Origin: JBHGBM01 sp041946965
GTDB taxonomy: Bacteria > Acidobacteriota > Terriglobia > Bryobacterales > Bryobacteraceae
Direction: 5' to 3'
Length of the DNA stretch: 64,000 nt
Assembly (NCBI GenBank): GCA_041946965.1
Contig: JBHGBM010000018.1
Location: forward strand, 1-64,000
Shown piece by piece: positions 42,616 through 50,592 of this stretch. Each line of letters begins with the position of its first letter. Position 1 is the stretch's first letter. The notes below the pieces were generated by a model, which saw only the letters and a program-made list of their open reading frames with translations, searched no databases and had not been told where the DNA came from. Made by a program: the position numbers and the translations under genes.

Positions 42616-43842
42616 TCAAAGCGCGATTTTCCTGACCTTGCCGAGCACCAGCAGCACGTTGGCGACGATGATGAGCGGGAGCACGCCCGCCATGGTGAAC
42701 ACGGGCAGGTACGAGTACCTGTCGAGGACGATGCCGGTGCTCAGCATGAGCAGCATGCTCGTGAGGTTGTCGCCCACGCCGGTCAGCGAGGTGGCCCGGC
42801 CCACCACCTGCTGCGGAAAGAAATCCCCGAAGTAGGCGATGAAGCTCGGTTCGATCATGTTCGCGCCAAAGTTTCCGAGCGCGAGCAGGGCCACCGCCCA
42901 CGGAACGTTCGGAGCCCAGTAGACCACCAGGTTCGCCGAAGCGCACAGCAATGCGCCGATCACCAGCGGCAGCCGCCGGCTGAAATCCACGCCGCGACCG
43001 CGTTTCAGCAACCGGCCGGCGAGGTACCCGCTGAAGATGTTGCCCAGCCCCCCGAACAGGTACGGGATCCACACCACTCTGCCGAGATCGGCGAGCGAGA
43101 GGCCGCGGGCGCTGCTCAGGTACTCCGGCAGCCAGAACCAGTAGAAATGGGACAGCGGGCCGGTGAGGGAACGCAGAAAAACCAGTCCCCAGGTTTGGCG
43201 GTAGCCAAGAAGTTTGCGTATGGGAACGGCGTCCGCTTCGCCGGCGGCGCTTTCCGCTTTGGCCTCTTCGTCGAGCCGTCTGGGGTACACCAGCAGCCAC
43301 GCGATCACCCAGACGAACCCGGTGGAGCTGGCAATCATGAACGCCGCCCGCCAGGAAAAGCGCAGCGCCAGCCAGGCCACGAGCACGGGAGCGATGACCG
43401 AGCCTACGAACGTGCAACTGTTGAACACCCCTCCGGCCAGTCCCCGTTCCCGCACCGGGAAACGCTGGGCTACCAGTTTCAGCCCGCCGGTGTAGTTTCC
43501 GCATTCCGCGGCGCCGAGGCAGAAACGCAATACCCCGAAGTGCAGCACGGAACGCGCGGCCGCGTGCAGGAAACTGGCCGCGGACCAGAACAGCACGATC
43601 AGGGTGAAACCGCGGCGGGCGCCGGCGCGGTCCATCAGCAGCCCGTTGGGAACCTGGAAAACCGCCATGCCCAGCAGGAAACAGAACACGATGATTCCGT
43701 ACTGGCTGTTGGAGAGGCTCAGCTCGCGGCGAATGGTCGGCGCCAGCACCGAGAGCACCTGGCGGTCGAGGAAGTTGATGACGAACGCGATGGAGACCAT
43801 CGCCAGCAGCCACCATCGAATCTTCGGATACGAAGGCTCCAC
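42616..43842 (-). CDS. MFS transporter, anion:cation symporter (ACS) type
   Basis: 408 residues from a GTG at 43842 with AGGAG about 9 nt upstream. About twelve hydrophobic segments. Segment 1 carries F-V-I-N-F-L-D-R-Q-V-L-S-V-L-A-P, typical of ACS/hexuronate (ExuT-like) permeases. The loop 2-3 motif is D-R-A-G-A-R-R-G. E-C-G-N-Y-T-G in segment 4 is another ACS landmark. It likely imports a sugar acid across the inner membrane. It lies between a Gfo/Idh oxidoreductase and the GH172 gene with small gaps (11 and 24 nt), so it probably takes up the product that those enzymes handle. Confidence 0.85.
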   Translation of the reverse strand: MEPSYPKIRWWLLAMVSIAFVINFLDRQVLSVLAPTIRRELSLSNSQYGIIVFCFLLGMAVFQVPNGLLMDRAGARRGFTLIVLFWSAASFLHAAARSVLHFGVLRFCLGAAECGNYTGGLKLVAQRFPVRERGLAGGVFNSCTFVGSVIAPVLVAWLALRFSWRAAFMIASSTGFVWVIAWLLVYPRRLDEEAKAESAAGEADAVPIRKLLGYRQTWGLVFLRSLTGPLSHFYWFWLPEYLSSARGLSLADLGRVVWIPYLFGGLGNIFSGYLAGRLLKRGRGVDFSRRLPLVIGALLCASANLVVYWAPNVPWAVALLALGNFGANMIEPSFIAYFGDFFPQQVVGRATSLTGVGDNLTSMLLMLSTGIVLDRYSYLPVFTMAGVLPLIIVANVLLVLGKVRKIAL

Positions 43843-43853
43843 CGCGGCTTCTC

Positions 43854-45005
43854 CTATGCCGGCAGATCGCTCCAGCGCATGATCCTCTTTTCGCGCAGCG
43901 ACTTCTCGGCGAGCAGCGAGATCTTCAAAACCTCCTTGGAACTCTGGCCGCCGCAGAACGGCTTTTCGCCGGTCCGGATGCTGCGGGCGAAGGCGAGGTA
44001 CTGGCGATAGGTTCCGATATCCTGGTCGGGGCCGACCTGGCGGGCGCCGATGGTCTTCGGGGCGCGCTCGGCCACTTCGATATCCTGCGCAGCCCCGGTC
44101 TTGCCGCGCAGCACGATCTTGTTCTGCGCCACCTGAATGTTGCCCTCGGTGCCGATGAGCGCCATGCGGCGCGACGCCGGGCCGGAATTGGGCGCGAAGA
44201 TGCAGAACTCGAACGCGAACTTCACACCGTTTTCGTAATCCACGAGGACGCCGGCGTGATCGATGGTTTCACGGTCTTTCAGAACGTTGTTCCCGCCGGT
44301 GGCGTAGACGCGGGTAACCCGGCTGCCGATCATCCAGTTCAGGACATCGATTTCGTGGATGCCGTCCTCCATCAGGCTGCTGCCGGCAGTCCGGGTGAGG
44401 AAACGCCAGTTGGTGGCCGTTCCCGTCCGGGGATCGGTATAGCGCCAGCTCTTCGGATTCCAGTCCCCGCGGAAGAGATTGCCGCTGACGTATTGCACGG
44501 TTCCGATGCGGCCGGCCGCTACGATCTCGGCCAGTTTGGTGTACAGGGGGTCGTAGCGCATCTGCAAGCCGATCTGGAGCGTCTTGCCGGCCTTTTCGGC
44601 CGCCGCGATCATGCTGTTGGCCTCTTCCACGGAGGTCGCCATAGGCTTTTCGCACAGCACGTGGCGTCCGCTCGAGAGCGCGGCTACAGCGGCTTCGGCG
44701 TGCAGGAAATTCGGCGTCACCACCACCACGCCGTCCAGGTCCTTCTCCCTGGCGAGCATCTCCTGGTAACTCGCGTAGGTCTTGACGCCTTGGCCCACGA
44801 GGCTTGCCGCGCGGTCGCGGAACTCCGGGGTGGGGTCTGCCAGCGCGACGACTTCGAAATCGGGGATGGCCTTCAGGACCTGTATGTGGGCCCAGGTGCG
44901 GTGCCCCGTGCCGATGAAGGCCAGTTTCAGTTTTCTCTCCGGGGCCTGGCCGCGCAGCGCAAGCGCGCCCGCGCCGGCCAGCATTGCTCGTCTTGGGATG
45001 GACAT
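43854..45005 (-). CDS. Gfo/Idh/MocA family oxidoreductase
   Basis: 383 residues from the ATG at 45005, with a perfect AGGAGG 5 nt upstream. An in-frame longer version lacks this. N-terminus S-I-P-R-R-A-M-L-A-G-A-G is Tat-like. Rossmann loop L-A-F-I-G-T-G-H-R-T-W. The canonical C-E-K-P-M-A motif is intact, unlike in the two relatives at 36695 and 38282. M-E-D-G-I-H-E-I-D-V-L-N-W-M-I-G holds the expected catalytic D-x-x-x-H-like region. An inverted repeat lies just upstream. It is an NAD(P)-dependent oxidoreductase acting on a sugar or inositol-like substrate, coexpressed with the MFS carrier. Confidence 0.87.
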   Translation of the reverse strand: MSIPRRAMLAGAGALALRGQAPERKLKLAFIGTGHRTWAHIQVLKAIPDFEVVALADPTPEFRDRAASLVGQGVKTYASYQEMLAREKDLDGVVVVTPNFLHAEAAVAALSSGRHVLCEKPMATSVEEANSMIAAAEKAGKTLQIGLQMRYDPLYTKLAEIVAAGRIGTVQYVSGNLFRGDWNPKSWRYTDPRTGTATNWRFLTRTAGSSLMEDGIHEIDVLNWMIGSRVTRVYATGGNNVLKDRETIDHAGVLVDYENGVKFAFEFCIFAPNSGPASRRMALIGTEGNIQVAQNKIVLRGKTGAAQDIEVAERAPKTIGARQVGPDQDIGTYRQYLAFARSIRTGEKPFCGGQSSKEVLKISLLAEKSLREKRIMRWSDLPA

Positions 45006-45038
45006 GTGAACCTCCTGTCGGGCTGCGGAAAGGGAATA

Positions 45039-45093
45039 GCCACGGATGCACAACGGATCGGAATCAGGAAATCAATCCGTGTCCATCCGTGGC
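45039..45093. repeat. Intergenic inverted repeat (10-bp arms)
   Basis: GCCACGGATG (45039-45048) and CATCCGTGGC (45084-45093) are exact reverse complements separated by 35 nt. The loop itself holds related pieces (ACGGATC, AATCCGTG). It fills the 92-nt gap between two minus-strand genes. It could be a repetitive palindromic element, an mRNA-stabilising hairpin or an operon break. There is no T-tract, so it is not a simple terminator. Confidence 0.55.
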
Positions 45094-45097
45094 AATA

Positions 45098-45961
45098 CTA
45101 AATCTTCATCACCTCGCGCATGAATTTCCGGCTGTACTCGACCAGTTCGCGGCTGGAGACGCCGGCGCGCCTGTTGATTTCCAGAATGACCCAGCCGGAC
45201 CAGCCCGTATCCCGCAGCGCCTCACCGATGCCTTTGAGATCGAGATTGCCCTTGCCCAGGTCCACTTCCTTGCCGTCCCGCTGATCGCGCACGTGGACAC
45301 CGGCAATACGGCGGCGGTGTTTGCGGAAGAAGGCCGGGACGTCGAGCCCGGCGCCATGCACGTAGGCGGCATCCATCAGCATGGAAAGGTTCCGGGCTTC
45401 GGTCCGCTCCAGGACCGCTTCCACTTCCTCTCCGTTGTTCTCCACCTCCTTGGCATGGTTATGCGTGGCGAGACGGACGCCCAGAGCGCGGCAGGCGGCG
45501 CCGGCACGGTTCAGTTCCTCGCAGCGCAGCTTCAACGCGGCCTGTTGCAGGCCGCCGCCGGAATCCCGCGGCACGCCGTTGCTGCTGAGGATGAGAAGTT
45601 CCGCCCCCAAGCCCTTGCAGGCCGCCGCCAGCCGGTCAAGCTGGGCGCGGTCCTTTTGCAGATGAGCGGGATTGGTGAAGTTCACCGTGCCGTGCAAGCC
45701 GATCAGCTTGATGCGGCGCTTCTCGATTTCCGCGCGCACGGGAGCGGGATCTTCGAAGCTCGATTCCAGGCTGGCGAAGTTGGTCTCGAACCCTTCGTAC
45801 CCGGCGGCGGCCAGGTCCTCCAACACGGAGAGCAATTGCGCCCGGTCGCGTATGGGGGAACCGTACGCGCGCGTCTGGCAGCCCACCCGGATCCTGGTCT
45901 GGGCCCGCGTCACCGCGCCGCCCGCGAAGATGGCGGCCAGGTCTCTTCTTGAAATCCTCAC
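45098..45961 (-). CDS. Tat-exported xylose-isomerase-like TIM barrel
   Basis: 287 residues from a GTG at 45961 that overlaps the upstream TGA by 4 nt and has GGAGG 6 nt upstream. Tat signal V-R-I-S-R-R-D-L-A-A-I-F. The barrel has I-R-V-G-C-Q-T-R-A-Y-G, Y-E-G-F-E-T-N-F, V-R-L-A-T-H-N-H-A-K-E, L-M-D-A-A-Y-V-H and G-W-V-I-L-E-I-N-R, with metal-ligand-like Glu/Asp/His positions of the AP-endonuclease-2 family. It is coupled to the amidohydrolase gene, suggesting sequential steps. Sugar isomerase or epimerase; substrate unknown. Confidence 0.82.
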   Translation of the reverse strand: MRISRRDLAAIFAGGAVTRAQTRIRVGCQTRAYGSPIRDRAQLLSVLEDLAAAGYEGFETNFASLESSFEDPAPVRAEIEKRRIKLIGLHGTVNFTNPAHLQKDRAQLDRLAAACKGLGAELLILSSNGVPRDSGGGLQQAALKLRCEELNRAGAACRALGVRLATHNHAKEVENNGEEVEAVLERTEARNLSMLMDAAYVHGAGLDVPAFFRKHRRRIAGVHVRDQRDGKEVDLGKGNLDLKGIGEALRDTGWSGWVILEINRRAGVSSRELVEYSRKFMREVMKI

Positions 45962-47043
45962 CTTGGTCCTCCGAACTTGAACAGCTTTCTGGCGTTCAGC
46001 GAGTATATCTTTTCCAGCACCCGATCGGGCAGGTACAGGCCGTAAAGCTTCCATGGCAGGCCCGCGCGGGGTTCGACGTGATCGAAGTACTCGTCGTCGG
46101 TCTCGAGCACGCGGAACATGTAGCGATACACTTCCGGCTGCGGGCTGCTGCCGATGTCGGTCCCGAACAGGATGCGGTCCTGGTACTTGATGAGGAATCG
46201 CCGGGCGGTGTACGGCTGCCGTCCCAGGTGTTTGCAGCTCGCCGAGATGTCGTAATACAGGTTCGGGTAGGTGTCCAGCCAGCGCGCGCCCGTGTGCAGG
46301 TGTTCATAGTGCATGCCGACGTGGGCGCCGATGAACGTGGTCCTGGGATGTTTGGCGATGATGTTTTCGAACCACTCCATGAGCTGTTCGTGGGTCACGT
46401 CCACCTTGCCGTACCAGGAAGACCGGCGATCGAAGGCCAGCGACAGGTAGCGCTCGTTGAACCGGTCCACGGGGTCGAAGAAGGAACTTACGTCGTTGAC
46501 GTGAATCAGGACTGGGATGTTCAACTCCGCGCAAACGTCCCAGATAGGATCGAAGCGCGGATCGTCCGGCCGGATCAGCCGGCCCTGGGTGTCCCTCCAG
46601 ACCAGGCCGAGTTGTTTGAAGATTTTCAGCGCTACGGCGCCGTTCCTGACGTCTTCGCGGAGCTGCGCCACCGCTTTGCGGGTGAACTCGGGATCGTTGA
46701 CCGGCTGCCCATCCAGGTTCGCCATGACACCGAAGCGCGAGGGAAACGGCCGCACCCATTTCGCGACGAACTGCTTCACGGCCTCGCCGCGCATGTTGCC
46801 GTTGCCCAGCGCCAGGATGGTTTCGAGGTTCAGGCCGCTCATCACGCGCGCGGTTTCGAGAGGATCACCCTCCGGGTTCATGTGAAGGTGCACGTCGATC
46901 ACGGGGAACCGCGCGCGTTCGACCGGTGTGCTCTTGACCGCCAGTTTGGTGCGCGGCGCGTAGTCCTTCAGAAGAAGATCGGGGTCCTGCGCCAGGGCCG
47001 GACCACACCAGACTGTCAGGAGCGCAAGCGTTCTCGCTTTCAT
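45958..47043 (-). CDS. Secreted amidohydrolase-2 family metal-dependent hydrolase
   Basis: 361 residues. Signal M-K-A-R-T-L-A-L-L-T-V-W-C-G-P-A-L-A. F-P-V-I-D-V-H-L-H-M-N is the first metal-ligand strand. I-P-V-L-I-H-V-N-D, F-I-G-A-H-V-G and I-L-F-G-T-D-I-G complete the amidohydrolase-2 (ACMSD/gamma-resorcylate decarboxylase-like) set. Members hydrolyse lactones or decarboxylate; without a substrate the choice is open. A lactonase would fit the sugar-acid context (MFS carrier, oxidoreductases). It starts 40 nt after a TonB-dependent receptor gene and overlaps the TIM-barrel gene by GTGA. Confidence 0.83.
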   Translation of the reverse strand: MKARTLALLTVWCGPALAQDPDLLLKDYAPRTKLAVKSTPVERARFPVIDVHLHMNPEGDPLETARVMSGLNLETILALGNGNMRGEAVKQFVAKWVRPFPSRFGVMANLDGQPVNDPEFTRKAVAQLREDVRNGAVALKIFKQLGLVWRDTQGRLIRPDDPRFDPIWDVCAELNIPVLIHVNDVSSFFDPVDRFNERYLSLAFDRRSSWYGKVDVTHEQLMEWFENIIAKHPRTTFIGAHVGMHYEHLHTGARWLDTYPNLYYDISASCKHLGRQPYTARRFLIKYQDRILFGTDIGSSPQPEVYRYMFRVLETDDEYFDHVEPRAGLPWKLYGLYLPDRVLEKIYSLNARKLFKFGGPR

Positions 47044-47083
47044 AAGACCCTCACGCGGCGGGATCGTTCCAACTCACGGCCGT

Positions 47084-50000
47084 TCAGAACAGGATCTTCA
47101 ACGAAGTGATCAGCACGCGGGCGGTGCCATCCTGGTTCAGGGGCAGAGTGCCGAACCCCGTCCATCCGACCCAGGGAGTGAAGGAGGGCTTCGCCGATAC
47201 CGTCAGGTTCGGCCCGCCGTAGCCGGGGTGGTTGGCCGCGTTCACCGCCTCCACCCGGAATTGGATGAACATGCCCTCCCGCGGCAGCGCGAAGCGCTTG
47301 TGCACCGCCCCGTTGAAGTTGAACCGCGCGGGGTCGCGCATGGCGCCGACGCTGAGCGGGGTGGTCCGCGCCTCCCACGGCTGGAGGTTGTGGTAGCAAC
47401 TGAGGTCGTTGTTGATCCACTGAGCCGCGGTTTGCCCCCCGGCGGGCATGTAACTGGTGCAGCCGGGTCCGTAGAAGTTCGCCGCCGGAATTTCAAGCGG
47501 CGTCCCCGTACCCCAAATGATGCTCGAATCCAGCAGCCAGTGGTTGAGCAGCGCACCCCAGATGCCCGAAGCGCCCCGCGCCAGCGAGCCGCCCTCGCCG
47601 AACGGCAGCGGCAGCACGCCGTTGAAGCTGATGTAGTGCCGGCGGTCGGCGGTGTTCAAGCCGCGCCACGGCTTGGGGTCGATGAACTCGCCGTTGTTGA
47701 GGAAGCGGGTCTCGTCCATCCAGTTCGAATACGTGTAGTTGAGGATGAAATTGGCGCTCCTGATCTTGCGCTCCAGGCGGACCTGCAAGGCGTGGTAATC
47801 GGATTCGCCGCACGGGTTGTCGCTCTGCGTGACGCCGTTGAACAGCGGGTACGGCCGCGTGAGCTGCCAGGCGCGGATCACTTGCGAGGCGCCCAGCGGC
47901 GCCGCCGCGGGAACCACGCCGAAGAACGGGTTGGGCACGTTGGTGTTGCAGATGGCGTTGTCCTTGAAGCAGGCCGCCTGCTGATCCCAACTGATGGTGT
48001 CCCAGGAGGTGCTCAGCGGCAGCCCGTGGGTGTGACTCCCGGCGTATTCGATGCCTAGCGCGATTTGCCCCCGCAGCGCCCGCTGCAACCCGATCGACCA
48101 GTGCTGCGTGTGGGGGATGCGGCGGTCCGGACTCGCGTAGGTGATCCCCTGGCCCGCCTGCGTCGCCAGACCCAGGCTCGATCCCGCCGGCGCCAGCACC
48201 CCGTCCGGGAAGGGGCGGCCCGAGAAGAAATAGTTGGTGGGCGTCAGGTTGCCGTCGAGCGAACTGATGTAAGGAGTGCTCTGGTTGAACCCGATGGAAT
48301 CGGTGGCCAACCGCCCCCACGAATAGTAGATGCCGTAGCCGGCGCGGAACACCATCTTCGGCGTGGCCGCCCAACTGACGCCGAACCGCGGCTGCCAGTT
48401 GTGCCACTGCACCTGGAACGGCGTGCGCGGGGCGCCCGCCCCGGCGAACATCAACCCGCCCCGCAGCGGCCGCTGGAGGTTCGGGAACCGGCCGTAATCG
48501 ATTTTCGACGTATACGGGTTTTCACAACTGAAGCAGAAGCCCGCGTTAATGCGGTTGAAGCGCTCGCTCGGCGATTTGTTGACGTCCCACCGCAGCCCGA
48601 GGTTCAGCGTGACGTTCTTGCCGGCCTTGAAGTCGTCCTGGACGTAAAGCCCGTAGTAGTGATAGCTCACGTACAGGTTGGAGTCCCAGGAGACGCTGCC
48701 GGAGCTCGGGTACCCCAGCAGCAGCGTGGCCGGCCCCAGCCCGTGTCCGGTGGTTGCCGCTTGCGGATTGCTCTGCGTCCAGTTCGGATTGAAAGTGAAG
48801 GTGCCGTTGGGCCGCCCCGGTATCCCGGAATCTCCCGACTGCACGTTCATGAACTCGAAGCCGTAGCGCAGATTGTGCGGCCCGCGGATATGCGCGAGGT
48901 TGGCGCCGAAATCCCAGTCGTTGTTGATGCTTCCGTTCTGCGTGTTGCCGAACAAGGTGGTATAGCCGTTCACCGCGATCTGCGGAACGACGTTCAGGTG
49001 GGTGGTGCTGGGCACCAGCGGCATTTGCAGCCCGCCGATCTTGTCGCCCGTGAACTTCTCCTGGATGGCGGTGCCCGTGATGGTCCAACTGGTGTAGCGG
49101 ACGAAAGACAGCCTCAGGTCGGAGACCAGCGTGGGGGAAATCACCCGCGTCAACGACAGGATGGAGGTGATGTTCTTGCCGCCCGTCACGGTCTTGGTGG
49201 TGGCGACGTTAGTGAAGGCGTTGCCGGGGCCGTGGTTGCCGTTCTTCTGGTAGGTGAACAGGCCGTACAGCCGGGTGTTGGCCGAGAAATTCTGATCGAT
49301 GCGGCCGATGTACTGGTCGTACATGAAATCGCGCGCGCCCGGCACCACGTAGTTGTTCCGCACCCCCGGGTTGGTGGGCTCGGGGTAGAGGTTCGTGATG
49401 GCCCTCCCGATGGGGTTGATGCGGCTGGCCGGGATGATGTTGCCCGGGAACTGGCTGCGTCCGTACAGGCTGCACTGTCCCTGGGGGTTCGTCCTGGTGC
49501 AGGTGGTGGAGACCGGGTCGTAGATGTTGTAGCCGGACTGCGAAAAATTCCCGGTACGCCAATCCATGGGCGGCACGCTGCCCTGCGGGGTGGTCGGGAA
49601 GTTCTGCCGGAAACCTTCATAGCTGGCGAAGAAGAAGGTCTTGTCGGTGCGTATGGGCCCGCCCACCACGCCCCCGAACGTATGCCGCCGGTTGAGGCTC
49701 TTCTTGATGCCGGCGCGGTTGTTCTGCACCGAGTTGGCATTCAGCGCCTCGTGCCCGAAATTGTCGTACACGGCGCCGCGCAGCCGGTTGGTACCCGCCT
49801 TGACGTTGACGTTGAAGGAGCCGCCCGCCGCCCGGCCGTATTGCGCGTCATAGGAGGTGCCGCCCTGCAATTCCTGAACGGCATCCTGGTTGGGGACGAA
49901 GTACCAGACGCCTTGGTCGCTGACCGGAGCGCCGTTGAGATAGAAAGCGTTGGAATCCACCGGCGAGCCGTTTACCGTATAGCGGTCGCCGTTATTGCGC

Positions 50001-50521
50001 GGGGTGGTATCGAAACCGTTGTTGGTCAGCCGGATGCCCTGGGTGAACGCCAGGTCCATCCACACCTGCCGCCCGGTGGAGGGCATGTTCTCCACCCGCG
50101 CCTGGTCCACCACGCCGCCGATCGACGCCGTGGCCGACTCCAGCAGCCCCGGCGAGGCGGTGACGGTGACCTCCTGCTCCACCGAGCCCAGCGCCATGGT
50201 CACGTTGAGGCTGAGCTTCTGCGCGGATTCCAGAATGACGTTGCTGTAGTTTGTCCGCTGAAACCCGGCGGCCTCCACCAGAATGGTGTACCGGCCGGGC
50301 AGCAGGTAAAGGATCGTGTAGACGCCGGAGGCATCGCTCTTGGCGGTATAGGCCTGCTTGGTATCGACGCTAATGACTGTTACGGTCGCTCCGGGAATCA
50401 CCGCGCCCGTCGGGTCCATCACATGGCCGGTGATCACCGCGCGGAACTCCTGGCCGGGCAGCGGCAGCGTCAGGAGGAAGAAAGCCGGCAGCAAGAGTGG
50501 AACGAGTTTCACAAGGGACAT
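47084..50521 (-). CDS. TonB-dependent receptor, Oar-like, with carboxypeptidase-regulatory domain
   Basis: 1,145 residues from the ATG at 50521 (an in-frame GTG at 50527 is possible). Strongly hydrophobic signal L-L-L-P-A-F-F-L-L-T-L-P-L-P-G. Carboxypeptidase-regulatory domain I-T-G-H-V-M-D-P-T-G-A-V-I-P-G-A...V-Y-T-I-L-Y-L-L-P-G-R-Y. Plug with Y-L-N-G-A-P-V-S and F-N-V-N-V-K-A-G-T-N-R-L-R-G. The barrel ends V-L-I-T-S-L-K-I-L-F. Located upstream of the amidohydrolase, TIM-barrel, Gfo/Idh, MFS and GH172 genes on the same strand, so it is the likely outer-membrane import step for that pathway. Confidence 0.9.
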   Translation of the reverse strand: MSLVKLVPLLLPAFFLLTLPLPGQEFRAVITGHVMDPTGAVIPGATVTVISVDTKQAYTAKSDASGVYTILYLLPGRYTILVEAAGFQRTNYSNVILESAQKLSLNVTMALGSVEQEVTVTASPGLLESATASIGGVVDQARVENMPSTGRQVWMDLAFTQGIRLTNNGFDTTPRNNGDRYTVNGSPVDSNAFYLNGAPVSDQGVWYFVPNQDAVQELQGGTSYDAQYGRAAGGSFNVNVKAGTNRLRGAVYDNFGHEALNANSVQNNRAGIKKSLNRRHTFGGVVGGPIRTDKTFFFASYEGFRQNFPTTPQGSVPPMDWRTGNFSQSGYNIYDPVSTTCTRTNPQGQCSLYGRSQFPGNIIPASRINPIGRAITNLYPEPTNPGVRNNYVVPGARDFMYDQYIGRIDQNFSANTRLYGLFTYQKNGNHGPGNAFTNVATTKTVTGGKNITSILSLTRVISPTLVSDLRLSFVRYTSWTITGTAIQEKFTGDKIGGLQMPLVPSTTHLNVVPQIAVNGYTTLFGNTQNGSINNDWDFGANLAHIRGPHNLRYGFEFMNVQSGDSGIPGRPNGTFTFNPNWTQSNPQAATTGHGLGPATLLLGYPSSGSVSWDSNLYVSYHYYGLYVQDDFKAGKNVTLNLGLRWDVNKSPSERFNRINAGFCFSCENPYTSKIDYGRFPNLQRPLRGGLMFAGAGAPRTPFQVQWHNWQPRFGVSWAATPKMVFRAGYGIYYSWGRLATDSIGFNQSTPYISSLDGNLTPTNYFFSGRPFPDGVLAPAGSSLGLATQAGQGITYASPDRRIPHTQHWSIGLQRALRGQIALGIEYAGSHTHGLPLSTSWDTISWDQQAACFKDNAICNTNVPNPFFGVVPAAAPLGASQVIRAWQLTRPYPLFNGVTQSDNPCGESDYHALQVRLERKIRSANFILNYTYSNWMDETRFLNNGEFIDPKPWRGLNTADRRHYISFNGVLPLPFGEGGSLARGASGIWGALLNHWLLDSSIIWGTGTPLEIPAANFYGPGCTSYMPAGGQTAAQWINNDLSCYHNLQPWEARTTPLSVGAMRDPARFNFNGAVHKRFALPREGMFIQFRVEAVNAANHPGYGGPNLTVSAKPSFTPWVGWTGFGTLPLNQDGTARVLITSLKILF

Positions 50522-50592
50522 AGGCACCTTGCCTGTCTTTTACACCACCCGGCCCCCCCGGGGCAATACGGACATTTCGCACAGGTCGTCCC

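Noticed and set aside
42235..44010. 591-residue plus-strand frame over the GH172 and MFS genes
   Set aside because: It spans two real genes antisense and has no hydrophobic segments or motifs.
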